A stretch of DNA of 64,000 nt, from positions 42,656,595 through 42,720,594 of the forward strand of contig ML681992.1 in the NCBI GenBank assembly GCA_007922195.1, read 5' to 3'. Below are positions 1 through 10,977 of this stretch, in pieces (positions within the stretch are counted from its first letter, which is position 1; the number at the start of each line of letters is the position of its first letter). The DNA is from Podocnemis expansa (lineage: Eukaryota; Chordata; Testudines; Podocnemididae). The position numbers were made by a program, and so were the translations under genes. The notes beneath the pieces were generated by a model. The model had not been told where the DNA came from, searched no databases, and saw only the letters and a program-made list of their open reading frames with translations.

Positions 1-240
1 CCCCCTGGCCCTATCCTGGGCCAGGGAGCGGGGCCTGCCGGGCGGCCAGATAGGCCCCGGATCCCTGGCCGGAGACGCGGCCGCCGTGGCCGTGGACCGC
101 CAGGGATCGGGCCCCGGATCCGCGGCCTGATTGGGCCGGAGTACCGGGGCACCGGCGTTGGGACCCGGGGCATATGCCCTGGGTGCCCAACGCTAGCAAT
201 GCCTCTGACTGTGATTCCCAGAATCCAAGAGTTAGAAAGC
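1..240. other. GC-rich, CpG-containing edge sequence
   Basis: This block is strongly GC-rich, with a GCGGCCGC site and several CCCGG and CCGGATC motifs, and it drops sharply to AT-rich DNA at about 200-240. I recognise no gene. The reverse strand has a 77-codon open frame, but it is proline/glycine/arginine-rich chance coding. It could be the end of a GC-rich repeat or a small CpG island cut by the window edge. Confidence 0.5.
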
Positions 241-674
241 CCAAATCCCTTTTGTGGCTCCAGGACTAAACTTTTGTGGGAGTAAGTGGCTCAAACTGCT
301 TGTTGGTGACTCAGGGAGAGAGCTAGAATTGTAAGTTTTGATCTCCAATTGCCTAGTCCTGTGCTTGTTTCTTTAAAGTGAGATTTTCCAAATCACTTTA
401 CTGGTTTACAAGCACACATCCCACTGGAAGCCAGTGGGACCTGCGCTCCTAGGTCATATGAGTGGTTTTGAAAATCCCACAGTCCTGTTCTTTGGCTTTA
501 CATATTTAGAATTTGGATAGAGTTTATTACTTATAAATAAAAAACAACCAAACAAATACACACCTCTTTGATATTGTGGTATTTGAGCTGCATTCATTTT
601 CTAGAATTTATGACTGATACACAGAAGTTCAGTAGTCTTTGGGGACCAGGCTCCTATGAATTAGTTGGGTCTGG
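241..674. other. No recognisable feature
   Basis: Ordinary AT-rich non-coding DNA. I see no repeat ends, RNA gene or credible coding frame. Confidence 0.6.
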
Positions 675-757
675 TTCTGCTTTGAATAGGGAGTTGGACT
701 ACATGATCTCCTGAGATTTCTTCCAACCCTATAATTCTATGGTTCTAAGATTTCTAA
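675..757 (+). repeat. CR1-type 3' tail fragment
   Basis: The stretch GAGTTGGACTACATGATCTC, followed by a degenerate 'cttccaaccctataattctatggttct', is the recognisable last part of a sauropsid CR1 LINE. It could equally be a SINE carrying a CR1 tail. The 5' limit is unclear and sequence back to about 640 may belong to it. Confidence 0.75.
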
Positions 758-1702
758 TCATTATTACTCTCCTTTTAGTCATGTCATGTTATCTGTAATA
801 ATTACAAAGTAGAGAAGATCTTGATTTAATATTTTATTTGAAGGACAAAACCGTCAGCAGGAATACAATATATTCCTTATTACTGGGGAGATTTTCTTTT
901 TTCAGGTTAAGATTTAGATTTATAGTATCTCTTTTGACCTAGAAATGGAAGATCTCTCTGTATAAAGTGAGTCACACCACTCCCAGTACCATTAGTGGTA
1001 TTGACATCTTTCTTGTAGTGCTGACTATTGATGATTAGCTTTGGAAGAATAAGATTTTTACTGGTAGATGTTGGCAATGGTCAATTTCATCCTACAAACA
1101 CATACTGATGGGAAAAATATTTCTCAGAATTTACGTATACACAAAGTAAGCAAAATGCTTTTTGAGAAATTAATCAAAATAAGGGTTGTTACAAAAGGCT
1201 GGTAAATGAATCATAAAAGTTATTGATTTAAGGATTTAAACTTTGTATATTTTGATATGATGTGTAAAGCTTTCACTTTTTTAAGCTGTCCACTGTAATT
1301 AAATAATTATCTGACTCTCCATTTTCTGCAATCATAAAAATTTAAATGGATACAAATCTTTAAAAATACTTAAATACAAACATCAATATTATTCATCAAA
1401 ATTATTAATAATTCTGCCCAGCCTTGTGATGATGTATGTTTGGTATGTGTTTGCAGTTGGAAGTTGTATTCTGAGAAAAACTTAAAAAATTCTCTCTCTT
1501 TCTCATTGTCTTTGTTTTTCCTGCTCACTTTTGTATTTTATGTATTTCATCAATTGTTCTGTAAACTGAGTGTGAATATTCAATGTCCATGAACTGATAG
1601 GCAGATGCAGAATGTATTAGCTTGGGGTAAAATTGTAGATGGGGAACGTTAAAATACCTTAGTTACATAAGTAGTAAACATGAAGTTTATCTTGTACTCT
1701 TT
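758..1702. other. AT-rich non-coding DNA
   Basis: No open frame over 60 codons, no RNA gene and no repeat I can identify. Confidence 0.6.
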
Positions 1703-2086
1703 GGCTATGTCCACACTAGCCAATAAATCCGAACTAAGCAAGCTTAGTCCAGACTAATTCGGCCCATGTCTACATTAGCCTTTGGATAGTCCAGATTAAG
1801 AAATCTCTTAGTTCAGACTAGCCAAAGCTTTGTCTGGACTAATAAATTCACCTGGTTAGTCCAGACTAAGTGTTTAGTTCGAACTTTAAGTTCAAACTAA
1901 CACAATGTAGACATGGACTAATGGCTAGTTCGAACTAAGCCATTAGTTCGAACTAACCACACTTACAAATTCAAATTAAAACACCACAGTTAATCCGAAC
2001 TAGCCCAAGGCTAGTCCAGACTAACCTCAGACTTTTTTAGTTCAGACTAGCAAGTCTAAACTAAAAAAGGAGATGTAGACATAGCC
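1703..2086. mobile_element. Palindromic MITE (GGCTATGTC... family), TTAGTTYGAACTAA subtype
   Basis: Terminal inverted repeats start GGCTATGTCCACA (1703-1715) and end TGTAGACATAGCC (2074-2086), with one mismatch between arms. Both flanks carry TTT, a possible 3-bp target duplication. The interior is packed with short palindromic units of the TTAGTTCGAACTAA or TTAGTCCAGACTAA type. There is no coding capacity. A 3-bp duplication would fit the PIF/Harbinger superfamily; that assignment is inference. Related copies lie at 19285-19628, 33940-34348, 37557-37973 and 54340-54725. Confidence 0.85.
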
Positions 2087-2534
2087 TTTGATGTTAATAA
2101 GATGTTATGCCATTAACTTCAATCAGGCCTGAATTATGGGAACTTCTGATGGTGTTTTTCAGGTATGTCTGATGAACTATTCAGAAGAATCTCAATGCTG
2201 CAGCAGCATTAATATTCTATCCTGCAAAGTACGAAGCACTCTGGCCTCAATCCAGTAACACACATGCTTTACCTGTAAGCGTATGATGTGTCCCACTAAC
2301 TTCAGTGGGACAATATATGTGCTTTGAACAAGTAGATGCTTTTTTTGATAAATTTTAGAGTGCTCATTACCTTGAAAGATGAAGTCCATTGATCTTCCAT
2401 CTGGAACAGCTAATGTAATAAATGAAGAGCTGAGAGCAGTTTGAAAAATTGAGCCAAAGGAAAATAACTCTGATTTTAATTTTCTGAATGATGCAGTTGC
2501 CTATCTGGCCCAGCAGCAGAGACACCAGTACAGA
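2087..2534. other. Mostly featureless; small palindrome inside
   Basis: Nothing is recognised except a short self-complementary stretch around 2285-2312 (TCCCACTAACTTCAGTGGGA). It resembles the core of the 'gtcaatggga' palindromic repeats seen elsewhere in the window. Confidence 0.5.
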
Positions 2535-3195
2535 ATCATCAAAGTATACAGTAGATCTGAAAGGGACCTTGAGAAATCACTTATTCCGGTCCCTTCCATT
2601 AAGAGAAAGACTATGTAATAACTAGACCAGTCCTGGCAGGTGTTTGTTTTAAAAGCCTCCAATGACAGAGACTGAACAATCTCCAGAGACAATTCCTTCT
2701 ATTGCTTAACTCTGCTGACAGTTAGGAGTTCTTCCTAATGTATTCTTCCTAAACCTCTTTGACTGAAATTTATGCACATTCTTTCTTGTCCTATTTTCAG
2801 AGGTTAAAGAAAACAATTTTTTCATCCTCTTTCTTGTGACATATTTATGTCTTTGAAAACTGTTATTATGTCCCCTCCTGTCTTCTCTTCTTCCAATTAA
2901 ACAAACCCAGTTCTTTCAATTTTTTCCTCATAGCTCACATTTAAAAGACCTTTAATCATGTTTGTTGCTCTTCTCTGGACTTTATCCAATTTGTCCACAT
3001 CTTTCCTGTAATGTGGCACCCCAGAAGAGACCACACTACTTCAGCTGAGGCCCGATGAGGATATAGTACAATGAAGGAATTACTTCTTATGTTTTGCTTA
3101 CAACACTGCCAGAGAGACGTTTGCCTTTTTTGTAGCAGTGTGATGTGGTTGACTCCCATTTAGATTGCAGGTCACTATATGGAGACCACTGACTT
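2535..3195 (-). mobile_element. CR1 LINE fragment, antisense, old copy
   Basis: Read on the minus strand, this is the C-terminal end of CR1 ORF2 plus the start of the 3' end. The plus strand shows the complementary hallmarks in order: 'gggaccttgagaaatca', 'cctggcaggtgtttgt', 'ctccaatgacagagac', 'ttaggagttcttcctaatg', 'tcttctctggactttatccaatttg', then 'gtggcaccccagaagagacc'. It is heavily diverged, has no intact frame and lacks the RT catalytic motifs. It is older than the copies at 20.7-27 and 41-45 kb. Confidence 0.85.
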
Positions 3196-3379
3196 TCCTC
3201 CAAAAACAAATGGTCAGAAAAGGGCTCCTAGCAACATATATCTAGCAAATACAATGTTAATTCAATCTGTCACAACTCCGGTTCAATAAGAGGAAAGAAG
3301 AATGTAGTTTTAGAAAGCTAGCATTGCCTGAGTATCTGCTGGAGCCATACCTATTTAAATATATTTGTTCTGTTATATT

Positions 3380-3520
3380 AATGAGGGAGTGAAATCTGTT
3401 TCTGTAAGTTCCCCCATCTTCAAAGCATCTGAGGAAGTGGGATTTTTCTCCTACGAAAGTTCATGCAATCAATAAATTAGTGAGTCTTTAGGTGCCATAG
3501 GACTCCTTGTTTGTAAATCT
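3380..3520 (+). mobile_element. Penelope-type tail repeat (SINE-like), sense
   Basis: This is a copy of the short repeat containing a GCATCTGAGGAAGTGGG block, a CTCCTACGAAAG block, an AATAAATTAG-type stretch and a 'gtctttaggtgccataggactccttg' end. The same tail follows a GIY-YIG-like coding remnant at 33.2-33.7 kb (minus strand), so I read it as a solo terminal repeat of a Penelope-like element. Such repeats are often annotated as turtle SINEs, and that alternative stands. Confidence 0.7.
3425..3466 (+). ncRNA. Hammerhead-ribozyme-like motif
   Basis: In order: GCAT (3425-3428), core CTGAGGA (3429-3435), an extra A, stem arm GTGGG (3437-3441), a loop, stem arm CCTAC (3450-3454), core GAAA (3455-3458), GTTC, then ATGC (3463-3466). 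GCAT and ATGC are complementary (helix I), and GTGGG/CCTAC pairs with one G-U (helix II). Helix III would be minimal or would need a dimer. The extra A after the first core box departs from the textbook motif. Activity is unproven. Confidence 0.5.
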
Positions 3521-4081
3521 GCTTTGATTTGCCACACATACAGTGTGCAAGGCATCTTTCTGACCATTTGCTGTTGCTCCTCACACAAACATTTGGGAAG
3601 ACTTTTAGCAACCTGGAGTAAGATTAGTTCATCTGGCGGTGTTCCCCACCCCCACCCCTTTCCCCTCCTTAACATTCATTATTAAGTTTCTCTTTCACAA
3701 GTTATTTTTCTGGTTGACAGATGAATATGATTCATTCTTGTTGTATTTATTAGGTTAAACCTAAATGACCCGATAATCTTCTCTTTGTATGCAAGCTAGT
3801 TTCACACATTTTTTCTGCATGGATTGCTGTTGCTAGACCATCTTCACCTCCAAAAATACTGCTAAAGCCACAATGACTAGTGAAAAGCTCCAGTCAAATC
3901 AATTTCCCAGAATTTGCATGTCAGTTTAAAGGTTACATGAAATTTAGAAATGTTAATTGATAGCAATATACCTTTCTAGGCACTCCCAATTACAAGGCCT
4001 TCTCTCCTCTTTTCTCTCTACTGCCCACCTCTACTTAATGCTCCCCCAATTTACTGCTTGATTAGTCTCAAATCTCCTTTT
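3521..4081. other. No recognisable feature
   Basis: Non-coding DNA with pyrimidine-rich tracts around 3650-3680 and 3995-4050. No repeat family or gene recognised. Confidence 0.55.
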
Positions 4082-4697
4082 GAGACTGTGATGGAACAGG
4101 CAGCTCACCCTGGCACAGAAGAAATTAATGGAGCCCTGGAAAGGCTGCAGAGGTAGCAGCCAATTGGAAGGGTATAGGTGGAAGTAGCTAATCAGGGCCT
4201 GACAGACTTTTGTATATGAAGGAAGAGAGAGGAAAATGAGAAAGGAGCTCCATCAGAAGCTCAGAGGAAGAAGGCTGATTGGCTTGTAGGGTGAGGGAGG
4301 CCAGCACCCTGGATAAAGCAATTGCTGGCTCCAGGGATGCAGCTGCCATGAGCCCTGAAGCAAGGGTTAGGGTAGACTGCAAGGCTGGCTCCAGAGGAGG
4401 AAAACAGTCACTGAGCTCTGAAGTAAAGGCTTGACTCTGGACTGTTGTACCCACTGAAATAAGTGGCTAAGGACTGCTGAAGCCTCCCTTACCTCTCCCC
4501 ACCCCCTCATGGAAGGAGGAGCAGGGATGAACCACAGTTGGAAGGCTGTGCTGCAAAGCACACACGGTGACTGCAGGGAGATGTGAGTCCGAGAATGAAG
4601 AAAAGATAGGTAACACGCCGCCAGAGACGGTGCAGTGGCCACCAGAGCGTGGCCTGCAGGGGTGGCACAGTGGTGATGAGGGACCTGTCACAGAGAC
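4082..4697. mobile_element. Solo LTR with 5-bp target-site duplication
   Basis: The element spans 4087-4692 (606 bp). It begins TGTGATGG and ends CTGTCACA, giving TGTGA...TCACA inverted termini with canonical TG...CA ends. It is flanked by perfect GAGAC direct repeats at 4082-4086 and 4693-4697. A 5-bp duplication is usual for Ty3/Gypsy LTR elements and for many endogenous retroviruses. No gag, pol or second LTR is present nearby, so recombination between LTRs probably removed the interior. The orientation is not certain. The open frames inside (for example 4507-4986 on the minus strand) look like chance frames. Confidence 0.85.
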
Positions 4698-7454
4698 CCA
4701 ATCCTTTTTCAGGTCTAATGTTCTGAGCTCCTTTGTAATACAATGGTTCAGCCTTGCAATCATAGCTTCCCCATAATGTATTGCCTCTGTGGGTGCACAC
4801 CTCAATACTGAGATGTCCTATGCTGAAGCTGTTTGCCGGATCTAGAGCTGGAGCTGCAAGACATGGAGGAGAAACACAACCATACTTCCATACACCCCTA
4901 GCATTTAAACTATAATTCAGCTGGAGAGAGCTCACCTCCAGGATAAAAACCTGTCCCTGAACAGGTTTGTGATGTGCTCCTTTCAATATTTTTCTTTGTC
5001 ATCTCTCCCACAGAATACCACCCTGGTTTGCATCACTATATGTACGCATCTCTGTGAAACCTGAGGGAAATATTTGAAGTGAATCTCAGTGTGTGCTTAA
5101 AATTGGGGGAATAATTACCTTAATTAGCATAAGATTTAAAATGGTGTGCTGTGCTGAAAAATGCATTAAGTGTCTAATAATTATTCTTTAAAGGGGAAAT
5201 GTTTATCGTTTAGGTAGTTAGCAAAGCTGAAAGAGTTTGCTCTAATTATTTTTAAACTAATTTACCTTTCAGCATTAGTTCTTTCAAGTGTTAGTAATTA
5301 TTCAGTTAAGGCAAGAGTCATGAGGAAATTAGAACTCTGCATCTCAGACAAGATATTAAAAAGTGGGTGCCTTCCATATGTGATACATGCTGGGTATTTA
5401 AAGGTGCTCAAAAGGCACATAGCTACTATGGTCAGGAGGGTAGTATAAGAACCTACACAGAATGGAATAGCTAAACCTCCAACAGCTCTCATTGAAGTCA
5501 ATGATACCTGCAGATTCTTCAGTGATTTAGAAAATCTGATCACTATTTTAGATACCTAAATGTGGATTTCAGAGTGAGCTAGACTTTATGCACCATTTGG
5601 CCCTGAGATTTTATTTTTGCATTTGGCTAATAATATTACCAAATTGTTTTCTTTAAAGTGATCATTTAAATGGTAGATGTCCTCCCTATTAAGGATCTGA
5701 TTCTGAATCTGTTGAAGTCAATAGGAATCTGTTTACAGGCTTGAATAATGACAACGATACAGAACATAAAGCATTTTTAGAAAGGACTTCTTAAAAAATG
5801 TGTATTGTAAATCTTCAAATAAGATGTATGAAATGTGACACTATATCCATGTGATATTGTTAAAAAGATCAGGGAATAAGTTTGCTTACCACTGTGCTAT
5901 TGTTCAACATAATTATTGCTGGCTCAGAAATGCTACATGCTATTCAATACTTTTTTAAAGCAAGGTCACAGAACAGTTAGAGATTAGGAGAACAGTGATG
6001 GATATCTATGAGCACTGCTGTTGAGAATGTTAGTCCCTGCTAGATGCTAAAAGGAGGCTACAGAGATGAGCTGGGTTGAGAATGACAACTTCCAAACTTT
6101 GAAATTTGGTTTTTGTTCCATTTTGGAACAAAAGCAAAACATTTCAAATATTTTCATTAGAACAGATTTGTGTCGAAACTCTCCAAGTGATGTGAGAATA
6201 TATCCTGAACCTCATAAACCCATCAAAATGTCATCAAAATCACTAAGTTTCTGTGAAATGTTTCAGCTCCAAAGTAGATTTTAAAAAAAAATGTCAAACT
6301 TTCATATAAGCTGTGTGCAGAGCAATGGGAAGATGAAAAAAATTGTGAAATGTTCTTGAATGGTTTTTATAGTTGCAAATCCATGTTGCCTTCTGGGTGT
6401 AACACAGGCTTTGTGACCACAACTGTAGCCCACTGTAGTAACATAGTGGGCAAGCTATCTGCATCCGTAACATGCAGGGTCTCAAAGTAGTTATTGATCC
6501 TATGACTCATGATTATTTTCCGCAAAAATCTTAGTGCTCTCAACTGACTCAGTATCTTTACAGAGAAAGCACTACCTCAGATATTTATATTACATAATAT
6601 ATTACCTTATTAGTACTAATCAAATATGCTTGATCAGTTCATTAGACTTTCCTATATCATGTATTAAAAATAAAAGCAAATAAACAGAGTAAATTGGGAG
6701 AAACTCTTTCCTCAGCTGTAAGCAATGCAAACTGATTGAAATCAGTTGATTTGCATGGGGAATAAATGATATTAAAATCTGACACCTCATTGTTTCATTA
6801 TTTTTGAGATGACTCCTGCTGAGAATGTGTGTTCTCTTTTAATCCCTGTGAATGTGAAAGCAGTGTTGAGAATGGGGAGGAAAAATGATGAATATATGCT
6901 TCCCTATTAATGATTATATCTCACTTCCCAAGGAAATTGATGGTATAATCCAATTTTCACTTTCAATTTAAAGGTTTCCCTTTAAAAAAAAAATTGACGT
7001 GTTCCCTCAGTGCCAGCTTCAGATACCATACCCACAATATGTGTGTGCATGAAGATTCACCTTTTTTTCTTTTTCTTTTTGTAATTTACAATCTGGAAAA
7101 TAGTGGACTTCCAAGACTTAAGTCTAATTTTATGGACTTTTTTTAATCAAATGTGGTGTCATCGCATACCTGTTCCCACACTACTGAAGTCAATGGCAGA
7201 TTTTGAATTAGCTTCAGTGACAAATTTATGAGGACCAGTGTTACTAAAGGAGGAATGTCCATAGGCACCAAAATCATTTCCCTGTTATCTCCATTTTATT
7301 TCTGCAAAAAAAAAAAAAAGGTTAAAAATCACAGATCTAAGGTACTCATTCCCTGTGCCACCCTGATGGGAGCAAAAAGAAAAAAAAAATCCACTGATTA
7401 TACTGCATGTCAGGCAGAAAGACACTATGAGATTCCCACTAGAGAGGATCAAGG
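4698..7454. other. Non-coding DNA, scattered degenerate repeat traces
   Basis: No gene is recognised. Traces include a 'ggatctgattctg...gttgaagtcaatagg' motif (5694-5750) of the kind found in palindromic turtle MITEs, and an AT-rich self-similar stretch with TTTGAAATTTGG and ATTTTGGAACAAAA motifs (6095-6300). Poly-A runs occur at about 7306-7318 and 7379-7389. The open frames (60-90 codons) show no family resemblance. Confidence 0.5.
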
Positions 7455-10400
7455 CTAACTAATATAGGCAGGGGAAGTCACTCAAAGTGGAAATCCAGGT
7501 GATCATTAGTGAGATGCTTTCAGTCTCTACAGAAAGTGGGCAAAGATGTAACAGCATAATTTTGATTGGTGTTTGGAGGAAATTTTTAAGATGGTAAACC
7601 ACTGGGAGGCATTCACAGAAGAAAACATTTCTCAGTTGATGGAATCCTCTTGAGTACCTGGGGTATAAACCTTAATTCAAGGCTAGCATGATGGATAAAA
7701 AAGCCTTCAAACTACGAGATGAGGAGAGACAATAAAAAGAGGTTTATGAAATCTCCACACCTGGCTTCAATACACAGGAGAAAGAAGATGGGCTAAATGA
7801 AGATATAGTGAAGTATAAAGAAACACCAAAAGGTAAGCATATGGACAACATGGAGAAAGGAAAAAAAAATAGTTACTGATTGGAGTGATAATAAAGTAGG
7901 CGATACACTTAGTAAAATGACTATTCCTTACCCAGATAGAAAACTGGAAGGGAAACAACAGAGTTGCTTGTACAGGAATGCGAAGAATGTGGGCATTACA
8001 ATGGATGAACAGGAACTGTTATAAGATATCACTCCTAATATTCTAGACATTACAGAAACATGGAGGATTAGAATCTGTGATTGGGATGCAGGTTTTACAG
8101 ATTCATATACTTTGTAGCTGCTTAAGATAGATATAACATATGGGTAGCATATCAATGATGCAGTAAAATAAAGAAATAAGAAATCATAATACACATAAAA
8201 CATGACATGTTTATGTCAAAATCAATTTGGGGAAGGATCATAAGAGTCAATCTGTTGGAATAGTGCTTTAGAGTCTGCTAAAACCTGCAGAGTCAGACTC
8301 AGACATGGACAAAAACTTTGTTAATATTATTAGCAAGAGAAATACTACCAACAAGAGGAGATGTGACCTTAGATTTGGTAATGAGGACCTCATAGAGGAA
8401 TTAGTTGTAGGGGACAACCTAGGTCCTAGTGATCATGAGCTAATCCAATTTAAACTGAATGGAAGGGTAAACAAAAATAAATCTGTAACCAGAGTCTTTG
8501 ACTTCAAAAGGGCTAACTTCAAAAAATTAAGGGAATTAGCCAGAAGTGGACTGAACCAAAGAATTCATGGATATGAACATTAAGGATGCTTGGACCTGCT
8601 TCAAGACAAAGCTGCAGGAACTATCTGAAGCCTGCATTCTAAAAAAGAGGGAAAAGTTTTCAGGCATGGGTTCTAAACCAAGCTGGATGAATATACATCT
8701 TAGACAGGTGATTAGGAGGAAACACAAGGCCTACAAGGAGTGGAAGCTGGTAGGGATAGGAAAGGAGGACAACCTTTTAGAGGTCAGAGCATGTAGGGAT
8801 CAAGTGCAAAGGGAATCAAAACCAATAGTAAAAGGTTTTTCAGCCATATAAACAGAAAACACAGGAGGAGGAGGTTGGACCACTATACACTGAGGATAGG
8901 GTAGAGATCAAGAATAATCTAGGCATTGCTGAATATCTAAATAAGTACTTTGCCTCTGTCTTTAATGAGTGTGATGTTGAGATTGGGGACAGAGGTAGGG
9001 CAGCTAAGGGGAATGAGAATGTAGAAGTGGAAATTACCATAACTGAGGTAGAAGCCAAGCTTCAGATGCTTAATGGAACTAAATTGGGGGGTCCAGATAA
9101 TCTTCATCTGAGAATATTGAAGGAACTTGCACATGAAATTGCCAGCCCTTTAGCAAGGATTTTTAAAGTACTAGTGAACACAGGGGTTGTACTTATGACT
9201 GGAAAATTGCTAATGGGGTCCCTATTTTCAAGAAATGGAGTAAAAGTGATCCAGGTAACTAGAGGCCTGTTAGTTTGACCTCAGCAGTATGCAAGATCTT
9301 GGAGAAAATTTTGAAGGAGAAAGTACTCAAGGATATTGAGGAAAATGGTAACTGTGATAAAATACAACACGACTTTACAAAAGGTAGATCATGCCTGACC
9401 AACTGATCTCCTTTTTTGAGAAGATAACAGATTTTTTGGATAAAGGGGATGTGGTGGACCTAATTTACTTAGATTTCAGCAAGGCATTTGATACAATTAC
9501 ATACAGGGAATTATTAGTTAAATTGGGGGAGATGGGGATTAATATGAAAATAGAAAGGTGGATAAAGAACTGGTTACAGGGGAGACTGCAGAGGGTCATA
9601 GTGAAAGGTGACCTGTCTAGCTGCAAGGAGGTTACTACTGGAGTTCCCCAAGGATAGGTCTTGGGACCCATCTTATTCAACCTTTTTGTTACTGACCCTG
9701 GCACAAAAGTGGGAATGTGCTAATTAAGTTTGCAGATGACACCAAGCTGGGAGGTATTGCCAATACAGAGGAGGATCGGGATAGCATAGAGAATGATTTG
9801 GATGACCTTGTAAAGTGGAACATTAGAAATAGGATGAAATTCAACAATGGGAAGTTTAAGGTCATGCACTTAGGAACAAATAACAGGAATTTTTCATATA
9901 AGTTGGGAATGCATCAACTGGAAGTGACAGGGAAGGAGAAGGACCTGGGTGTACTGGTTGATCACAGAATGACAATGAGTATCCAATGCTATGTGGCAGT
10001 GAAAAAAGCTAATGCGATCCTGGCATGCATCAGAAGGGGTATTTCCAGTAGAGATAGGGAGGTATTAGTACCGTTATACAAGGCGCTGGTTCGACCTCAC
10101 TTGGAGTATTATATACAGTTCCGGTCATCCATGTTTAAGAAAGATGAAGACAAACTGGAACAGGTGCAAAGAAGGGGTACAAGGATGATTCGTGGAATAG
10201 AAAATCTTCCCTATGAGAGACGACTTAAAGAACTTGGTTTGTTTAGTCTTCTCAAAAGAAGGCTGAGAGGAGTTATGATTATTCTTTATAAATACATTAG
10301 AGGGATCAATACAAGGGGGGGGGAGGAATTATTTGAATACAGCGCCAATGTGGACACAAGAATAAATGGATACAAACTGTCCCTCAGAAAATTTAGGCTT

Positions 10401-10977
10401 GAAATTAGATGCAGATTCCTAACCATCAGAGGAGTAAAGTTCTGGAATAGTCTACCAAGGGGAGAGGTGGGGGCAAAAACCTTAGGTGCCTTCAAAACCA
10501 AGCTTGATAAGTTTATGGAGGGAATGATATGATGGACAGTGTAGCTTGGCCATTGTCTGTCTTTTACTACTGGCGATGGGTATGATAGGGACGTGGGAAG
10601 GAGCATTTGATTGTGTAGGTTCTGAGTTATTATAGAGAAGTTCTTTTTGACTAGCTGTTGTGGACTTGCCCTCATGCTCAGCGTTTAACTGCTCACCATA
10701 TTTGGAGTTGGAAAGGAATTTTCCCCCAAGGCAGATTGACTTGGGTGCTGGAGGTTTTTTGCCTTCCTCTATAGCATTGGGTATGGCTCACTTGCTGGTT
10801 GATTCTCTGTATTAAAGTCTTTTTAAATCATGATTTGAGGACTTTAATAGCTCAGTTATGGGTTTGAGGTTCATTGTAGGAGTGGGTCAGTGACGTTTTG
10901 TGGTCTGCACTATGCAGAAGGTCAGACTAGATGATCATATTGGTCCCTTCTGACCTTAGAGTCTATGAGTCTATGGG
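7455..10977 (+). mobile_element. CR1 LINE, 5'-truncated, long 3' UTR subtype
   Basis: Order of recognisable parts: the end of the ORF1 esterase region (7455-7700, very decayed), the start of ORF2 endonuclease (7965-8110), endonuclease C-terminus (about 8305-8480), reverse transcriptase (about 9030-10530), then a long 3' UTR ending 'ggtcagactagatgatcatattggtcccttctgacctt' and GAGTCTATG repeats (10920-10977). The 3' UTR matches the antisense fragment at 19629-20100, so both belong to one subfamily that differs from the copies at 20.7-27 and 41-45 kb. The 5' limit is uncertain. Confidence 0.85.
8305..10532 (+). pseudogene. CR1 ORF2 remnant (endonuclease C-terminus + reverse transcriptase)
   Basis: CR1 ORF2 normally encodes an APE-type endonuclease followed by a reverse transcriptase that copies the element's own RNA at the nicked target. 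Here the GPSDHELIQF block (8431-8460) is the endonuclease C-terminal SDH motif. The earlier GDFN motif is absent; the sequence jumps across it after 8346, suggesting an internal deletion. RT motif A reads YLDFSKAFDT (9467-9496, catalytic Asp kept). Motif B reads GVPQG and then a TAG stop (9655-9657). A frameshift near 9700 precedes motif [10 protein letters not shown] (9729-9755), with both Asp kept. The C-terminal 250 codons (9717-10532) are open and end in a natural-looking terminator. Several further frame breaks lie between 8583 and 9391. It cannot make a full protein. Confidence 0.88.

Noticed and set aside
4367..4986. Minus-strand frames of 91-159 codons
   Set aside because: They lie in or across the end of the solo LTR, overlap each other in different frames and lack recognisable domains.
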